DNA of 42,001 nt from Sphingobium sp. YR768 (GTDB taxonomy: Bacteria > Pseudomonadota > Alphaproteobacteria > Sphingomonadales > Sphingomonadaceae). The position numbers and the translations under genes are program-made. The notes beneath the pieces were generated by a model. It worked only from the letters and a program-made list of their open reading frames with translations. It ran no database searches and was not told the origin of the DNA. Shown piece after piece: positions 7,142 to 13,602 of this stretch (its first letter is position 1; every line of letters begins with the position of its first letter). The stretch spans positions 1 through 42,001 of the forward strand of contig NZ_FOGE01000037.1 of assembly GCF_900111125.1 (NCBI RefSeq), given 5' to 3'.

Positions 7142-7429
7142 ATGGAACGTGTCCTGCTGGAAGCCCCGGTCTGCCCGGAAGATTGCCCAGAGTGCAATCT
7201 GCACTGCGCCGGGATCGTCATGCTGCTGGCCGATCTCCGGCGGGATCAGGAGATGCTTCTGAGGGAGCGGAGCTTGCACCTTCGCTCAGGCCTGCGTGAA
7301 GATCTGAAACTCGTTGAAGGGCATTTGGAAACTGCCGCGCAAGCCTTTGAGCGCGTTCGTCCTGGAACGGGTCGATCCCCACGGACTCAAGTAGCATTGC
7401 GAAGGTCGACGTCAGCACGTTTGCATTAG
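7142..7429 (+). CDS. candidate SOS-controlled Cys-rich protein antisense to the repressor
   Basis: 95-codon frame starting 22 bp after LexA box 2. It begins MERVLLEAPVCPEDCPECNL, with four closely spaced cysteines, and continues as a helical Leu/Arg-rich segment. GGAG abuts the ATG, which is too close for a good ribosome site. From 7218 on it overlaps the repressor gene on the other strand, so much of it may be only a shadow. It is listed because an SOS-induced product or transcript here could act against the repressor, as Tum does in phage 186. Weakly supported. Confidence 0.22.
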   Translation: MERVLLEAPVCPEDCPECNLHCAGIVMLLADLRRDQEMLLRERSLHLRSGLREDLKLVEGHLETAAQAFERVRPGTGRSPRTQVALRRSTSARLH

Positions 7430-7658
7430 GCAGCGCTATAGAAGCGCCAGGCAGCAGATCGCGCACATCGATTTCGAGGGCGTTGGCAAGGCGTGTCAGT
7501 GTCGACAGCTTGATATCTTTGCCGTCTTCCAAAATTTCTTTCACGAGCGACTTACTTTTCCCGACCGACTGCGAAAGTGTCGTCGGCGCTATGCCTTTGC
7601 GCTTTATCTCCCGCGCCAAAGCCGAACGTATAGAATCAAAATTAAATTGCTCACCCAT
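7218..7658 (-). CDS. CI-like lysogeny repressor, short form without protease domain
   Basis: 146 aa. Residues about 8-70 are an XRE-type helix-turn-helix (LSQSVGKSKSLVKEILEDGK followed by KLSTLTRLANALEIDVRDLL). The C-terminal half is a short Ala/Ser/Pro-rich tail, with no LexA-like S24 protease (no Ser-Lys dyad region), unlike lambda CI. ATG at 7658 is chosen because the domain starts there; there is no Shine-Dalgarno. A weak maintenance promoter is possible on the minus strand (TTGGAT at 7711-7706, TATAGC at about 7687-7682), overlapping OR2. It faces the Cro-like gene across a 90-bp operator region. Presumed to bind the GGTTGG-N6-CCAACC sites. Confidence 0.83.
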   Translation of the reverse strand: MGEQFNFDSIRSALAREIKRKGIAPTTLSQSVGKSKSLVKEILEDGKDIKLSTLTRLANALEIDVRDLLPGASIALPNANVLTSTFAMLLESVGIDPFQDERAQRLARQFPNALQRVSDLHAGLSEGASSAPSEASPDPAGDRPAA

Positions 7659-7694
7659 GGGGAGATTTTCCCACGGGCGGGCTATAATTGCATA

Positions 7695-7712
7695 GGTACT
7701 CGCAATCCAACT
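7695..7712. promoter_or_regulatory. degenerate operator OR2
   Basis: GGTACTCGCAATCCAACT keeps one good half (AATCCAACT, as in OL2) and a poor left arm. It is 23 bp from OR1 centre to centre and overlaps the possible repressor promoter, so occupancy could tune repressor synthesis. Confidence 0.5.
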
Positions 7713-7741
7713 TGACGGGTTGGGTGTATCCAACCTATACC
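7712..7741 (+). promoter_or_regulatory. predicted rightward early promoter PR with operator OR1
   Basis: TTGACG (7712-7717) and TATACC (7736-7741) with an 18-bp spacer that is exactly the palindrome GGTTGGGTGTATCCAACC (7718-7735, OR1). The expected start site falls about at 7748, at the ATG of the Cro-like gene, so the transcript would be leaderless or nearly so. Confidence 0.8.
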
Positions 7742-7748
7742 ATTGGCT

Positions 7749-7952
7749 ATGGCCGATCTCATCCACGACATCGAGACGTTCTGTCAGCAACAGAGCATGT
7801 CCCCCTGGCAGTTTGGCGTTCTAGCGCTGAACGATAAGCCATTCGTCAAGCAGGTAAAGGCGGGGCGGCGTGTTTGGCCCGAAACCGAACGCAAGGTCCG
7901 CCACTTCATGGCCACATACCGCCCCACCCACCCCAAGGCGTCGGCAGCATGA
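7749..7952 (+). CDS. Cro-like regulator
   Basis: 67 aa. Compact helical DNA-binding-type protein with SPWQFGVLALNDKPFVKQVK then GRRVWPETERKVRHFMATY, typical of small XRE/Cro-like regulators of sphingomonad phages. It is the first gene of the rightward transcript, divergent from the repressor, and probably leaderless since the predicted transcript begins at the ATG. A TTG at 7743 is in frame but lies upstream of the expected transcript start. Expected to antagonise the repressor at OR. It overlaps the next gene by ATGA. Confidence 0.75.
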   Translation: MADLIHDIETFCQQQSMSPWQFGVLALNDKPFVKQVKAGRRVWPETERKVRHFMATYRPTHPKASAA

Positions 7953-8149
7953 TCCGCGCCGCAATCCTCCGCTGGCTGGGCATCCCGACCCGCGCTGAAA
8001 CCCGCGCCATGATTCTGCGCGAGATAGACGCCGACCGCGCGTGGCTTCGCGATGACGACGACATCGGACCGATCCGGCACCGTCAAAGAGGCGAGATGCG
8101 ACGCTACCTCGCTATCGAGAGCGGCAAGCGGGAGGATACCCGTGGCTAA
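7949..8149 (+). CDS. hypothetical basic protein, 66 aa
   Basis: Starts at the ATGA overlap with the Cro-like gene. Sequence begins MIRAAILRWLGIPTRAETRA and is highly charged throughout, with an acidic patch (DADRAWLRDDDD) and a basic tail. No known domain. It should be co-translated with the Cro-like protein from PR. Confidence 0.65.
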   Translation: MIRAAILRWLGIPTRAETRAMILREIDADRAWLRDDDDIGPIRHRQRGEMRRYLAIESGKREDTRG

Positions 8150-8150
8150 G

Positions 8151-8348
8151 TCATTCCACCAGTTTGGCGGTGCTATGCGCCGGCTTGATGTCAACCTCGC
8201 GAACCGCGTCCCGGAAGGTGATGTACGTTTTGGCGATCGCTTCTTCCAGCGTGATATGCGGCTGGGGCGTCCATGTTCCGGTCTTTGCAGCCCACGCAGC
8301 AGTAAGCTGGGCAGCAACAAGCGCGGCGGTATCATCGCTGATAGCCAT
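8151..8348 (-). CDS. hypothetical protein on the opposite strand, 65 aa
   Basis: A minus-strand gene inside the rightward early region, with AAAGGA 7 nt before the ATG at 8348. It has an Ala-rich helical N-terminus (SDDTAALVAAQLTAAWAAKTG) and ends HSTAKLVE. Its stop lies 2 bp from the end of the preceding plus-strand gene, so the two converge. Function unknown; it would be transcribed against PR read-through. Confidence 0.55.
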   Translation of the reverse strand: MAISDDTAALVAAQLTAAWAAKTGTWTPQPHITLEEAIAKTYITFRDAVREVDIKPAHSTAKLVE

Positions 8349-8431
8349 AGCAATTCCTTTCGTGGTCGTTTCGCACCCACCACGATGACCGAAGCTGGCG
8401 GGGAGTCAATCTCCGCCAGTGGAGGCCGGGC

Positions 8432-8602
8432 ATGATCGCGCCTCTCACCGAATTGCAGGCGCTTGGACAGGCGTTTGACGCCGACGACATCGATGTCTGC
8501 GCGACCTGCGGCGAAATCGTCTGCAACCATTCGGACGCTGATTACCGGGGCTGGATCGATCCTGCCGCCGGTGTCGTGCCTTCGCCTTTTCTGGAGAACT
8601 GA
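8432..8602 (+). CDS. small protein with Cys-x2-Cys motif, 56 aa
   Basis: A 56-codon gene with GGAGG about 6 nt before the ATG. It holds CATCGEIVCNH in the middle (C-x2-C, then C and H four to six residues on), which may bind one zinc ion, and Asp-rich stretches around it. The hairpin CTGGCGG..CCGCCAG (8394-8419) lies just upstream. It is followed directly by the PP-loop fragment gene. Confidence 0.6.
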   Translation: MIAPLTELQALGQAFDADDIDVCATCGEIVCNHSDADYRGWIDPAAGVVPSPFLEN

Positions 8603-8605
8603 GTG

Positions 8606-9004
8606 ATGGGTGAAAATGCATACCGCATCGAAGGCCCGGCGCTGATCTCCTTTTCCGGCGGGCGCACGTCTGCCTACATGCTCAACAGCCTCCCCAATCG
8701 CCTGCGCGCCGCGCCGCACCTGATCCGCGATGTCGATGGCGACGGCCTCATGCTGACCGTCGAGCCGCTTGCCTTCCATCGCGTCGGCCACAACGGGCGC
8801 GGCGTCTACGTCCACAAGAAACCCACAGCCGTCGCCCCTAGCGACGCAACCGGCGGGCGTCCTGCCAAGGTCGCTGACAGTTCTCCCGCCACCCTTTCGG
8901 TTCCGGCCTGCACGCCGGACAGCGCCAGCCGGGGTGTTCGCCCCTCTCTCGCTTCGGCTGGCGCTGATGTTTCTGACCTCCTTCATGGGAGCATTCTTAA
9001 ATGA
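8606..9004 (+). CDS. chimeric protein with a PAPS-reductase N-terminal fragment
   Basis: 132 aa. Residues 1-26 (YRIEGPALISFSGGRTSAYM) are the start of a phage-type PAPS-reductase family protein, including the PP-loop SFSGGRTS that binds ATP in that family. After residue 26 similarity stops: the next part (RDVDGDGLMLTVEPLAFHRV) looks like a piece of another phage protein, and the last 50 residues are low-complexity Ser/Pro/Ala. No other PAPS-reductase motif remains, so enzymatic activity is not expected. The frame is kept, and its TGA overlaps the next ATG (ATGA), so it is probably still translated. Alternative start GTG at 8603. Best read as a deletion/fusion relic. Confidence 0.5.
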   Translation: MGENAYRIEGPALISFSGGRTSAYMLNSLPNRLRAAPHLIRDVDGDGLMLTVEPLAFHRVGHNGRGVYVHKKPTAVAPSDATGGRPAKVADSSPATLSVPACTPDSASRGVRPSLASAGADVSDLLHGSILK

Positions 9005-9480
9005 TGCAGCGCAGCAATGTCCTACCGCCCGCGATCCCTCTCACGGTGGAAGACGCCCGCGAAATCCTATCGCACCCGCTTTTGGCGCTGTGCAGCGAGT
9101 ACGGCCCAACCGCTGTTGCGCGCGCGATCGGTGTTCGTGAAGACAAGACCGTTCGTGATGCTCGCGACGAGAAGGCCAGCCTCAGCCTGCATAGCGCCGC
9201 CAACCTGCTACTGCTGGACGGAGCTGCCCTAGACGGCTTCCTGGCCCGCGTTGGCCGCCGCTCGGTCCCGGTGGATGCCACATGCTCGACCGACGCGCTC
9301 CCGTCGATGACCGGTGCAGTGCACAAACTGGTGACAGCCACCAGCCCAAGCAGCCCCGGCGGATCGGTGCTGACGCACTTCGAGTTGCTCGATAGCGAGG
9401 CAGAGTTGCGTCAGGCGTTCGACGCGATCGGGGCGCTGCTGATCAGGATTGACCGGATTAAGTCCGGTGTCGCCGCATGA
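9001..9480 (+). CDS. possible phage transcriptional regulator, 159 aa
   Basis: N-terminal region contains a helix-turn-helix-like stretch (GPTAVARAIGVREDKTVRDA, then SLHSAANLLLLDGAALDGFL), followed by a Ser/Pro-rich linker and a C-terminal helix that could oligomerise. Position, size and HTH-like start recall CII-type or other delayed-early activators, but the assignment is inference. Start overlaps the previous stop (ATGA); it ends in ATGA with the next gene. Confidence 0.6.
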   Translation: MMQRSNVLPPAIPLTVEDAREILSHPLLALCSEYGPTAVARAIGVREDKTVRDARDEKASLSLHSAANLLLLDGAALDGFLARVGRRSVPVDATCSTDALPSMTGAVHKLVTATSPSSPGGSVLTHFELLDSEAELRQAFDAIGALLIRIDRIKSGVAA

Positions 9481-9662
9481 ACCTCACCCAGGAACAGGCG
9501 ATGGAGATCGCTAGCCGGAAGGCGCGGCGGCATGATGCGATATCGCCTGCCGAACGCGATATGATCATAGCGCAGCTTGAGCGCTTTCCCCTGCCGGTGG
9601 TGAAGCGGAACACGGGGCGGTCCTACGTCACACTGCTGCGGATCGCGCAGGTGGCTCTATGA
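9477..9662 (+). CDS. small HTH-like protein, 61 aa
   Basis: Helical protein with SPAERDMIIAQLERFPLPVV followed by KRNTGRSYVTLLRIAQ, which looks like a short helix-turn-helix in which the second helix would read DNA. It is coupled on both sides by ATGA. Probably a small regulator or replication accessory; not identified. Confidence 0.55.
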   Translation: MNLTQEQAMEIASRKARRHDAISPAERDMIIAQLERFPLPVVKRNTGRSYVTLLRIAQVAL

Positions 9663-9853
9663 GAATGCGCACCAACGCCAAAGACAGCGCCGTCACGATC
9701 GCAACAGCCTGCGCACAGTTGAAAGCGATGCTCGCGAATGCGAGGTCGCTGGATCACCTGACCGTGGAGACGCTGGTGCGGTCTTATCGGGTTCCGGTCA
9801 AGGAAATTGAATATGAGCTGGCGATCGCGCGTCAGAAGCGTGGCGCGCAATGA
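9659..9853 (+). CDS. hypothetical protein, 64 aa
   Basis: Helical protein; the segment LTVETLVRSYRVPVKEIEYE resembles an HTH arrangement (helix, tight turn, helix). It sits between two ATGA overlaps in the same operon as the nuclease. No family recognised. Confidence 0.55.
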   Translation: MRMRTNAKDSAVTIATACAQLKAMLANARSLDHLTVETLVRSYRVPVKEIEYELAIARQKRGAQ

Positions 9854-10281
9854 ATGCGCTCGGCATCTTCCCCGCGGAGCCGGAAGGCGATGAGCCGTGG
9901 CACATTGATCCGAAGGACAATGACCCGCGCGACGAATTGAAGCGCCAGTCCGCGTTCCTGCGCGATGCGAAGATCATCTGCCCCGGAGTCGATATCTTCG
10001 CCGTGCCGAATGCCGCCAAGCGCAGCCAGTGGGCCGCCAACAAGGCGCGCCGCGAAGGTATGACTGCCGGCGTCCTTGATCTGGTGGCGACATGGAAAGG
10101 TGGCGGTGCTGCCTTCCTGGAATTCAAGGATGGCAAGAAGATGCCGGACGCCAACCAGCGCGATCGGCTCAATCTCCTGATGCGTCAGGGCCATCACTGC
10201 GGGGTGTTCCGGCAGGAGAAATCCGCGCTCGACTTCCTGCGCCGGTGTGGCGCGCCGTTCATCGATCGGAGGGGGCTTTGA
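9850..10281 (+). CDS. VRR-NUC domain nuclease
   Basis: 143 aa. Matches the VRR-NUC family (restriction-endonuclease fold; phage members act as Holliday-junction or structure-specific nucleases). Seen here: PNAAKRS at 53-59, GVLDLV with Asp77, LEFKDG with Glu91 and Lys93 forming the PD-(D/E)xK-type site, then QRDRLNLLMRQGHHCGVFR, a typical C-terminal part. Start overlaps the previous gene by ATGA. It lies before the replicative helicase, so resolution of replication or recombination intermediates is likely. Confidence 0.85.
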   Translation: MNALGIFPAEPEGDEPWHIDPKDNDPRDELKRQSAFLRDAKIICPGVDIFAVPNAAKRSQWAANKARREGMTAGVLDLVATWKGGGAAFLEFKDGKKMPDANQRDRLNLLMRQGHHCGVFRQEKSALDFLRRCGAPFIDRRGL

Positions 10282-10847
10282 TAGCAGACGCCCTTGCCAG
10301 CGAAATGCGCGCGATGGCCGGAACGGTGACGTTTCGCCACGTCGAGATTTTGCGCGGCATGGGCGTGCCGGTTCCCTCGCTACTGGCCCGCGATCTGATC
10401 GGGGTGACCAAGGTCGAAACGGACAGCCGGGATTTCTGGCAACCGTGCCCGACCGGCAAGACCATGGTCGTCACGCCGCTGTTCGAGGTCGGGCAGACCG
10501 TCGACCTGATCGTGTTCGACCTAAAGGCGCCGGATATCTGGTATTTGCGGACCGGTCGCGGCTGGGCTTTGGGCGCCGCCCACATCGAGGACATTTTTCG
10601 CAACATTGGATGGGCCGAAACGCAGCAGTGGGTGGACCTGTGCGCCACACCGCTCGACTGGCTCCGCGGTGGCGCTGCGGGGGCCTGCGTGACGCAATGG
10701 ACGGACGAGGCCCGGCGCACGCTGCGGATGCACCAGCAGGTGCAGGTCACCAGTCCGAAATTCGCCCGCGCGCTGAGGCTGGAACTGACCCGGCCGCCGC
10801 GCATCCCGGAAATCGAAGTGAGGGGGATGCAGTCGCGTGCCGCGTAA
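10278..10847 (+). CDS. hypothetical replication-region protein, 189 aa
   Basis: The start is taken as TTG at 10278, which overlaps the nuclease stop (TTGA) and has GGAGGGGG just upstream; an ATG at 10305 is a later option. Central beta-rich part (VVTPLFEVGQTVDLIVFDLK) then Trp-rich helices (RTGRGWALGAAHIEDIFRNI, CATPLDWLRGG). The C-terminal PPRIPEIEV precedes the helicase start. Proteins of this type recur between nuclease and helicase genes in related phages, but I know no function for them. Confidence 0.65.
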   Translation: MIADALASEMRAMAGTVTFRHVEILRGMGVPVPSLLARDLIGVTKVETDSRDFWQPCPTGKTMVVTPLFEVGQTVDLIVFDLKAPDIWYLRTGRGWALGAAHIEDIFRNIGWAETQQWVDLCATPLDWLRGGAAGACVTQWTDEARRTLRMHQQVQVTSPKFARALRLELTRPPRIPEIEVRGMQSRAA

Positions 10848-12390
10848 CATCGAGACAGAAAACGACTTCGACAATGACAATGGGCCGCCTCGCTGGATGG
10901 ACGAGGCGCGCGACGCCATGTTCATGGAGGACGACACCCCGCCGCCCGCACCGCCGCTGCTAAGCCTTATAGACCCATCCGGCTGGGCCGGCCTTGGCGT
11001 TCCTGAAAGATCGTGGAAGGTCAAGGATTATATCCCTGATCGGCAGGCAACCCTCCTGACCGGCAAGGGCGCTGCGGGCAAATCTCTGGTGTCCCAGCAG
11101 CAGGCGACATGCATCGCGCTCGGCCTCCCTTTTCTTGGCCTGGAGACGGTCCAGACGAACGCGCTCTATGTGACCTGCGAAGATGATGCGGACGAACTGC
11201 ATCGGCGCCAGGTGGCGATCTGCGCCAATCTCGGCGTGGATATCGAGGCGCTAAGCGGCAAGCTGTTCCTGCTCTCCCTGCAAGGCGAGATGGCCAACGA
11301 ACTGGCCACCTTCGACCATGACGGCCGGATGCGCGTGGCGCCGCGCTACCAGCAGATAGAGGCGGCCTGCATAGAGAATAGCATCAGCTTCGCCGTGCTG
11401 GACAATACCGCCCACCTGTTCACCGGCAATGAGAATGACCGGCATCAGGTGGCGTCTTTCATCAACCTGTGCAACCGGCTGGCTATCTCCATCGACGGCG
11501 CGGTCGTCATCGTGGGCCACCCCAACAAGGCCGGCGACAGCTATTCAGGATCGACGGCATGGGAAAATCAGGTGCGATCGCGCCTGTTCATGGAGATCCC
11601 GGTCGATGACGACGGCAACTGTCCCGATCCGGATGCGCGCGTCATGCGCCGCGAAAAATCCAACTACGCCCAGCGCGGCGGCGACCTCAATTTCATGTGG
11701 TTCAAAGGGTCGTTCGTGCTGCCTGAGGCGGTTCCTGAAGAGCAGAAAATCGACACGGCTAGCATCGCCAAGGCCTCGCGCGAAAACGACCTGTTCATGA
11801 CCTGCCTCGCCAAGGCTGCGAGCCAGAAGCGCGCCGTCAGCCACCAGAACGGCATCAACTATGCGCCGCGTATTTTCGCCCACATGCCGCAGGCCAAAGG
11901 GGCCAAGGAAGCGGACATGCGCGCCGCCATGGAGAGGCTGCTGAGCCTTGGTAAAATCGAGCTGGAAGCCAATCTCTGGAAGGGGTCAAATCGTCACTGG
12001 AAAGTGGGCATCAGGGCCACGGATGAGGTGCGCCAACCCCCCTCAGAAAATGGCGGAAATGCGTGCGCCAACCCCGCGCCAACCCCCTGCGCTGACCCGC
12101 GCCAACCCCATAGCCAAGTCATTGAAAATACTGCGCCAACCCTGCGCTGCGCTGACCCCCTCCCCCTAAAGGGGGAGACAGGCGGCGCCGTTGGCGCTCC
12201 GCCGCCTGTTCGTTCGGAGGACTGGAAATCCAACCCGATCCTGAACCCCAGGGCAGAGGTTGCGCGCCCGGCGAACGACCCGCCGGACTGGATGAACGAG
12301 ACGCCTCCGATCGGGGAGGATGATTGGTGTTTTGATGGTGATGACGATGGCGATGGTGGCCGCAACGATATGGGGAGGTTTGAGGGATGA
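10837..12390 (+). CDS. RepA-like hexameric helicase/ATPase
   Basis: 517 aa, AAA_25/RepA-type RecA-fold ATPase used by phages and plasmids as replicative helicase. Walker A is GKGAAGKS (76-83), followed by LYVTCEDDADELHRR (about 110-124), Walker B FAVLDN (185-190) and a sensor-like VIVGHPNKAGDSYSGSTAWE. Residues about 325-400 look like a winged-helix domain, and the last 110 residues are a low-complexity Pro/Asp tail. Start GTG at 10837 overlaps the previous gene by 11 bp. It unwinds DNA at the fork; a separate primase is not seen in the window. Confidence 0.86.
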   Translation: MPRNIETENDFDNDNGPPRWMDEARDAMFMEDDTPPPAPPLLSLIDPSGWAGLGVPERSWKVKDYIPDRQATLLTGKGAAGKSLVSQQQATCIALGLPFLGLETVQTNALYVTCEDDADELHRRQVAICANLGVDIEALSGKLFLLSLQGEMANELATFDHDGRMRVAPRYQQIEAACIENSISFAVLDNTAHLFTGNENDRHQVASFINLCNRLAISIDGAVVIVGHPNKAGDSYSGSTAWENQVRSRLFMEIPVDDDGNCPDPDARVMRREKSNYAQRGGDLNFMWFKGSFVLPEAVPEEQKIDTASIAKASRENDLFMTCLAKAASQKRAVSHQNGINYAPRIFAHMPQAKGAKEADMRAAMERLLSLGKIELEANLWKGSNRHWKVGIRATDEVRQPPSENGGNACANPAPTPCADPRQPHSQVIENTAPTLRCADPLPLKGETGGAVGAPPPVRSEDWKSNPILNPRAEVARPANDPPDWMNETPPIGEDDWCFDGDDDGDGGRNDMGRFEG

Positions 12391-12548
12391 GCATGAACAA
12401 CCGAGGCCGCCCACCCATCACCCGCGCCCGCGTCCTGACCTACTGGCGCAAGCATGGGCCGTGTTCGATCATGCAGGTCTGTCGGGTGACCGGGGCTGAG
12501 CGGAGCCATGTTAAGCGGATATTGCGGGCGCAAGAAATCTCAATCTAA
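12387..12548 (+). CDS. small HTH protein, 53 aa
   Basis: A 53-codon gene whose start overlaps the helicase stop (ATGA). Very basic; the part ITRARVLTYWRKHGPCSIMQ then VCRVTGAERSHVKRILRA reads as a helix-turn-helix. Probably a DNA-binding accessory of replication or transcription; not identified. Confidence 0.6.
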   Translation: MSMNNRGRPPITRARVLTYWRKHGPCSIMQVCRVTGAERSHVKRILRAQEISI

Positions 12549-12562
12549 ATAAAGAGGTGCCA

Positions 12563-12754
12563 ATGAAAACGCTATCAGACGTAAAAAGCGACATGAGCGC
12601 TCTGTATGAAGAAGTGAGGAGCGGGACATGTGATTTGAAAATCGCGGCAGAACTTGCAAACATAACGGGGAAATATTTGAAAGCTGCCCAGCTTGAGTTT
12701 GCTAAGGAATTGTATAGCGAGAGGGTGGCCACGGAGATGCAGAAGAGGCTGTAG
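12563..12754 (+). CDS. hypothetical protein, 63 aa
   Basis: Helical, charged protein beginning MKTLSDVKSDMSALYEE, with GAGG 6 nt before the ATG. Its base composition is clearly more AT-rich than the flanking genes, as in the next gene, so the pair may have been acquired together. Its TAG shares a base with the next GTG start. Confidence 0.6.
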   Translation: MKTLSDVKSDMSALYEEVRSGTCDLKIAAELANITGKYLKAAQLEFAKELYSERVATEMQKRL

Positions 12755-13242
12755 TGACTTACCCGTCCAGAACTCCAGAAGCGCGCCGCGCCGAATATTT
12801 AAGAAATATTGAAGCAGTTAAAAGGAGGGAGGCGCGGCGCAAGGAGTGTATCGAATATGCTAGGAGGATTCTGGCAAGAGAGATTGGGTGCCAGCAAGCC
12901 GATGTGCCGATTGCCATGGCAGAAGCGCGGTTTAAGCAGATAAATCTGCGGCGGGCGATTAGGAGCGCGCAACAGGATGCTTTGTACCCGGCGGCATGCG
13001 GTGACTATGAAAGTGGACTTACCGTTCGCCAGATAGCGGAAAAGTATGGGTTTGATCGCGGGCGAGTTACGGCGATTTTGAAGGCGGTCGGCATTATCCC
13101 CAAGTTTAGAGCGTACTGCAAAAATGGACACGAATTTTCAGGCTCCAATCTGCTAATTTCGAAAGAAGGGTTCCGTCGCTGTCGGCAGTGCAGTCGTGAT
13201 AATTCAGCTAGGCATGCCCTGAAAGTTAAAGCAAGCAACTGA
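12754..13242 (+). CDS. HTH plus zinc-ribbon protein, HNH-associated type
   Basis: 162 aa. Basic N-terminal helix, then a Cys-free HTH (LTVRQIAEKYGFDRGRVTAI) and a C-terminal zinc motif (CKNGH, then CRQC) of the type found beside HNH or homing endonucleases in phages. No HNH catalytic core is visible. Starts with GTG at 12754. Lower GC than neighbours and its location at the early/late boundary suggest a mobile or recently acquired gene. A DNA-binding or nicking role before packaging is possible. Confidence 0.6.
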   Translation: MTYPSRTPEARRAEYLRNIEAVKRREARRKECIEYARRILAREIGCQQADVPIAMAEARFKQINLRRAIRSAQQDALYPAACGDYESGLTVRQIAEKYGFDRGRVTAILKAVGIIPKFRAYCKNGHEFSGSNLLISKEGFRRCRQCSRDNSARHALKVKASN

Positions 13243-13254
13243 TTTTTGCCCCAT

Positions 13255-13274
13255 GCACAGGCTTAGGCCTGTGC
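13255..13274. repeat. 8-bp hairpin before the terminase genes
   Basis: GCACAGGC-TTAG-GCCTGTGC, a perfect stem of 8 bp with a 4-nt loop, between the early region and the small terminase. No T-run follows on either strand, so it is not a standard terminator. Operator, RNA structure or packaging-related site are all possible. Confidence 0.6.
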
Positions 13275-13290
13275 TGTAGATGGTTTGCCC

Positions 13291-13602
13291 ATGAGCGCGG
13301 GCCAGCCTTCCGTAAAAGAAACGACCGGGAAACGGAAAGTCGGGGATGGCACCCCCGGCCCCGGCCGGCGCAAGGGCGTTCCAAACAAGACTACGACCCT
13401 GCTCAAGGACGCGCTGCTTGAGGCGGCTACCAAGGCGGGCGGTAAGGATGGGCTGGTAGGCTACCTGACCGTTCAGGCCACCGCTAACCCGCAATCCTTC
13501 CTCCCCCTGCTCGGCAAGGTATTGCCGATGCAAATCACAGGGGAGGATGGCGGACCCATCAAGGTCACCCGCATCGAACTAGTCGGGGTGGCGCCGGAAT
13601 GA
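13291..13602 (+). CDS. probable terminase small subunit
   Basis: 103 aa. Begins with a basic disordered segment and the motif PGRRKGVPNKTT (typical of small phage proteins placed before the large terminase), then helices (LLKDALLEAATKAGGKDGLV). Its stop overlaps the terminase large-subunit start (ATGA). The small subunit would recognise the packaging site and recruit the motor. Assignment rests on position and the N-terminal motif; no clear HTH is visible. ATG at 13291 preferred over TTG at 13285. Confidence 0.6.
   Translation: MSAGQPSVKETTGKRKVGDGTPGPGRRKGVPNKTTTLLKDALLEAATKAGGKDGLVGYLTVQATANPQSFLPLLGKVLPMQITGEDGGPIKVTRIELVGVAPE

Larger units (their letters stand above)
6855..7217. other. 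intergenic region with LexA boxes and a dyad
   Basis: 363 bp without a secure gene. It holds two LexA-type boxes (6999-7013 and 7106-7120), a 7-bp dyad between them (TAGGAAA at 7068-7074 and TTTCCTA at 7080-7086) and a small AGTGCA/TGCACT hairpin near 7191-7205. A 38-codon frame starting GTG on the minus strand is present but has no credible start signal. I see no tRNA or attachment site. Confidence 0.6.

Noticed and set aside
6855..7217. tRNA or phage attachment site
   Set aside because: No cloverleaf or T-loop-like sequence was found, and no integrase gene is in the window.
8394..8419. Intrinsic terminator before the gene at 8432
   Set aside because: The CTGGCGG/CCGCCAG stem has a bulge and no T-run on either strand.
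7784..8986. 400-codon open frame on the minus strand
   Set aside because: It is the mirror of several coupled plus-strand genes with good ribosome sites and shows no recognisable domain; high GC makes long antisense frames common.
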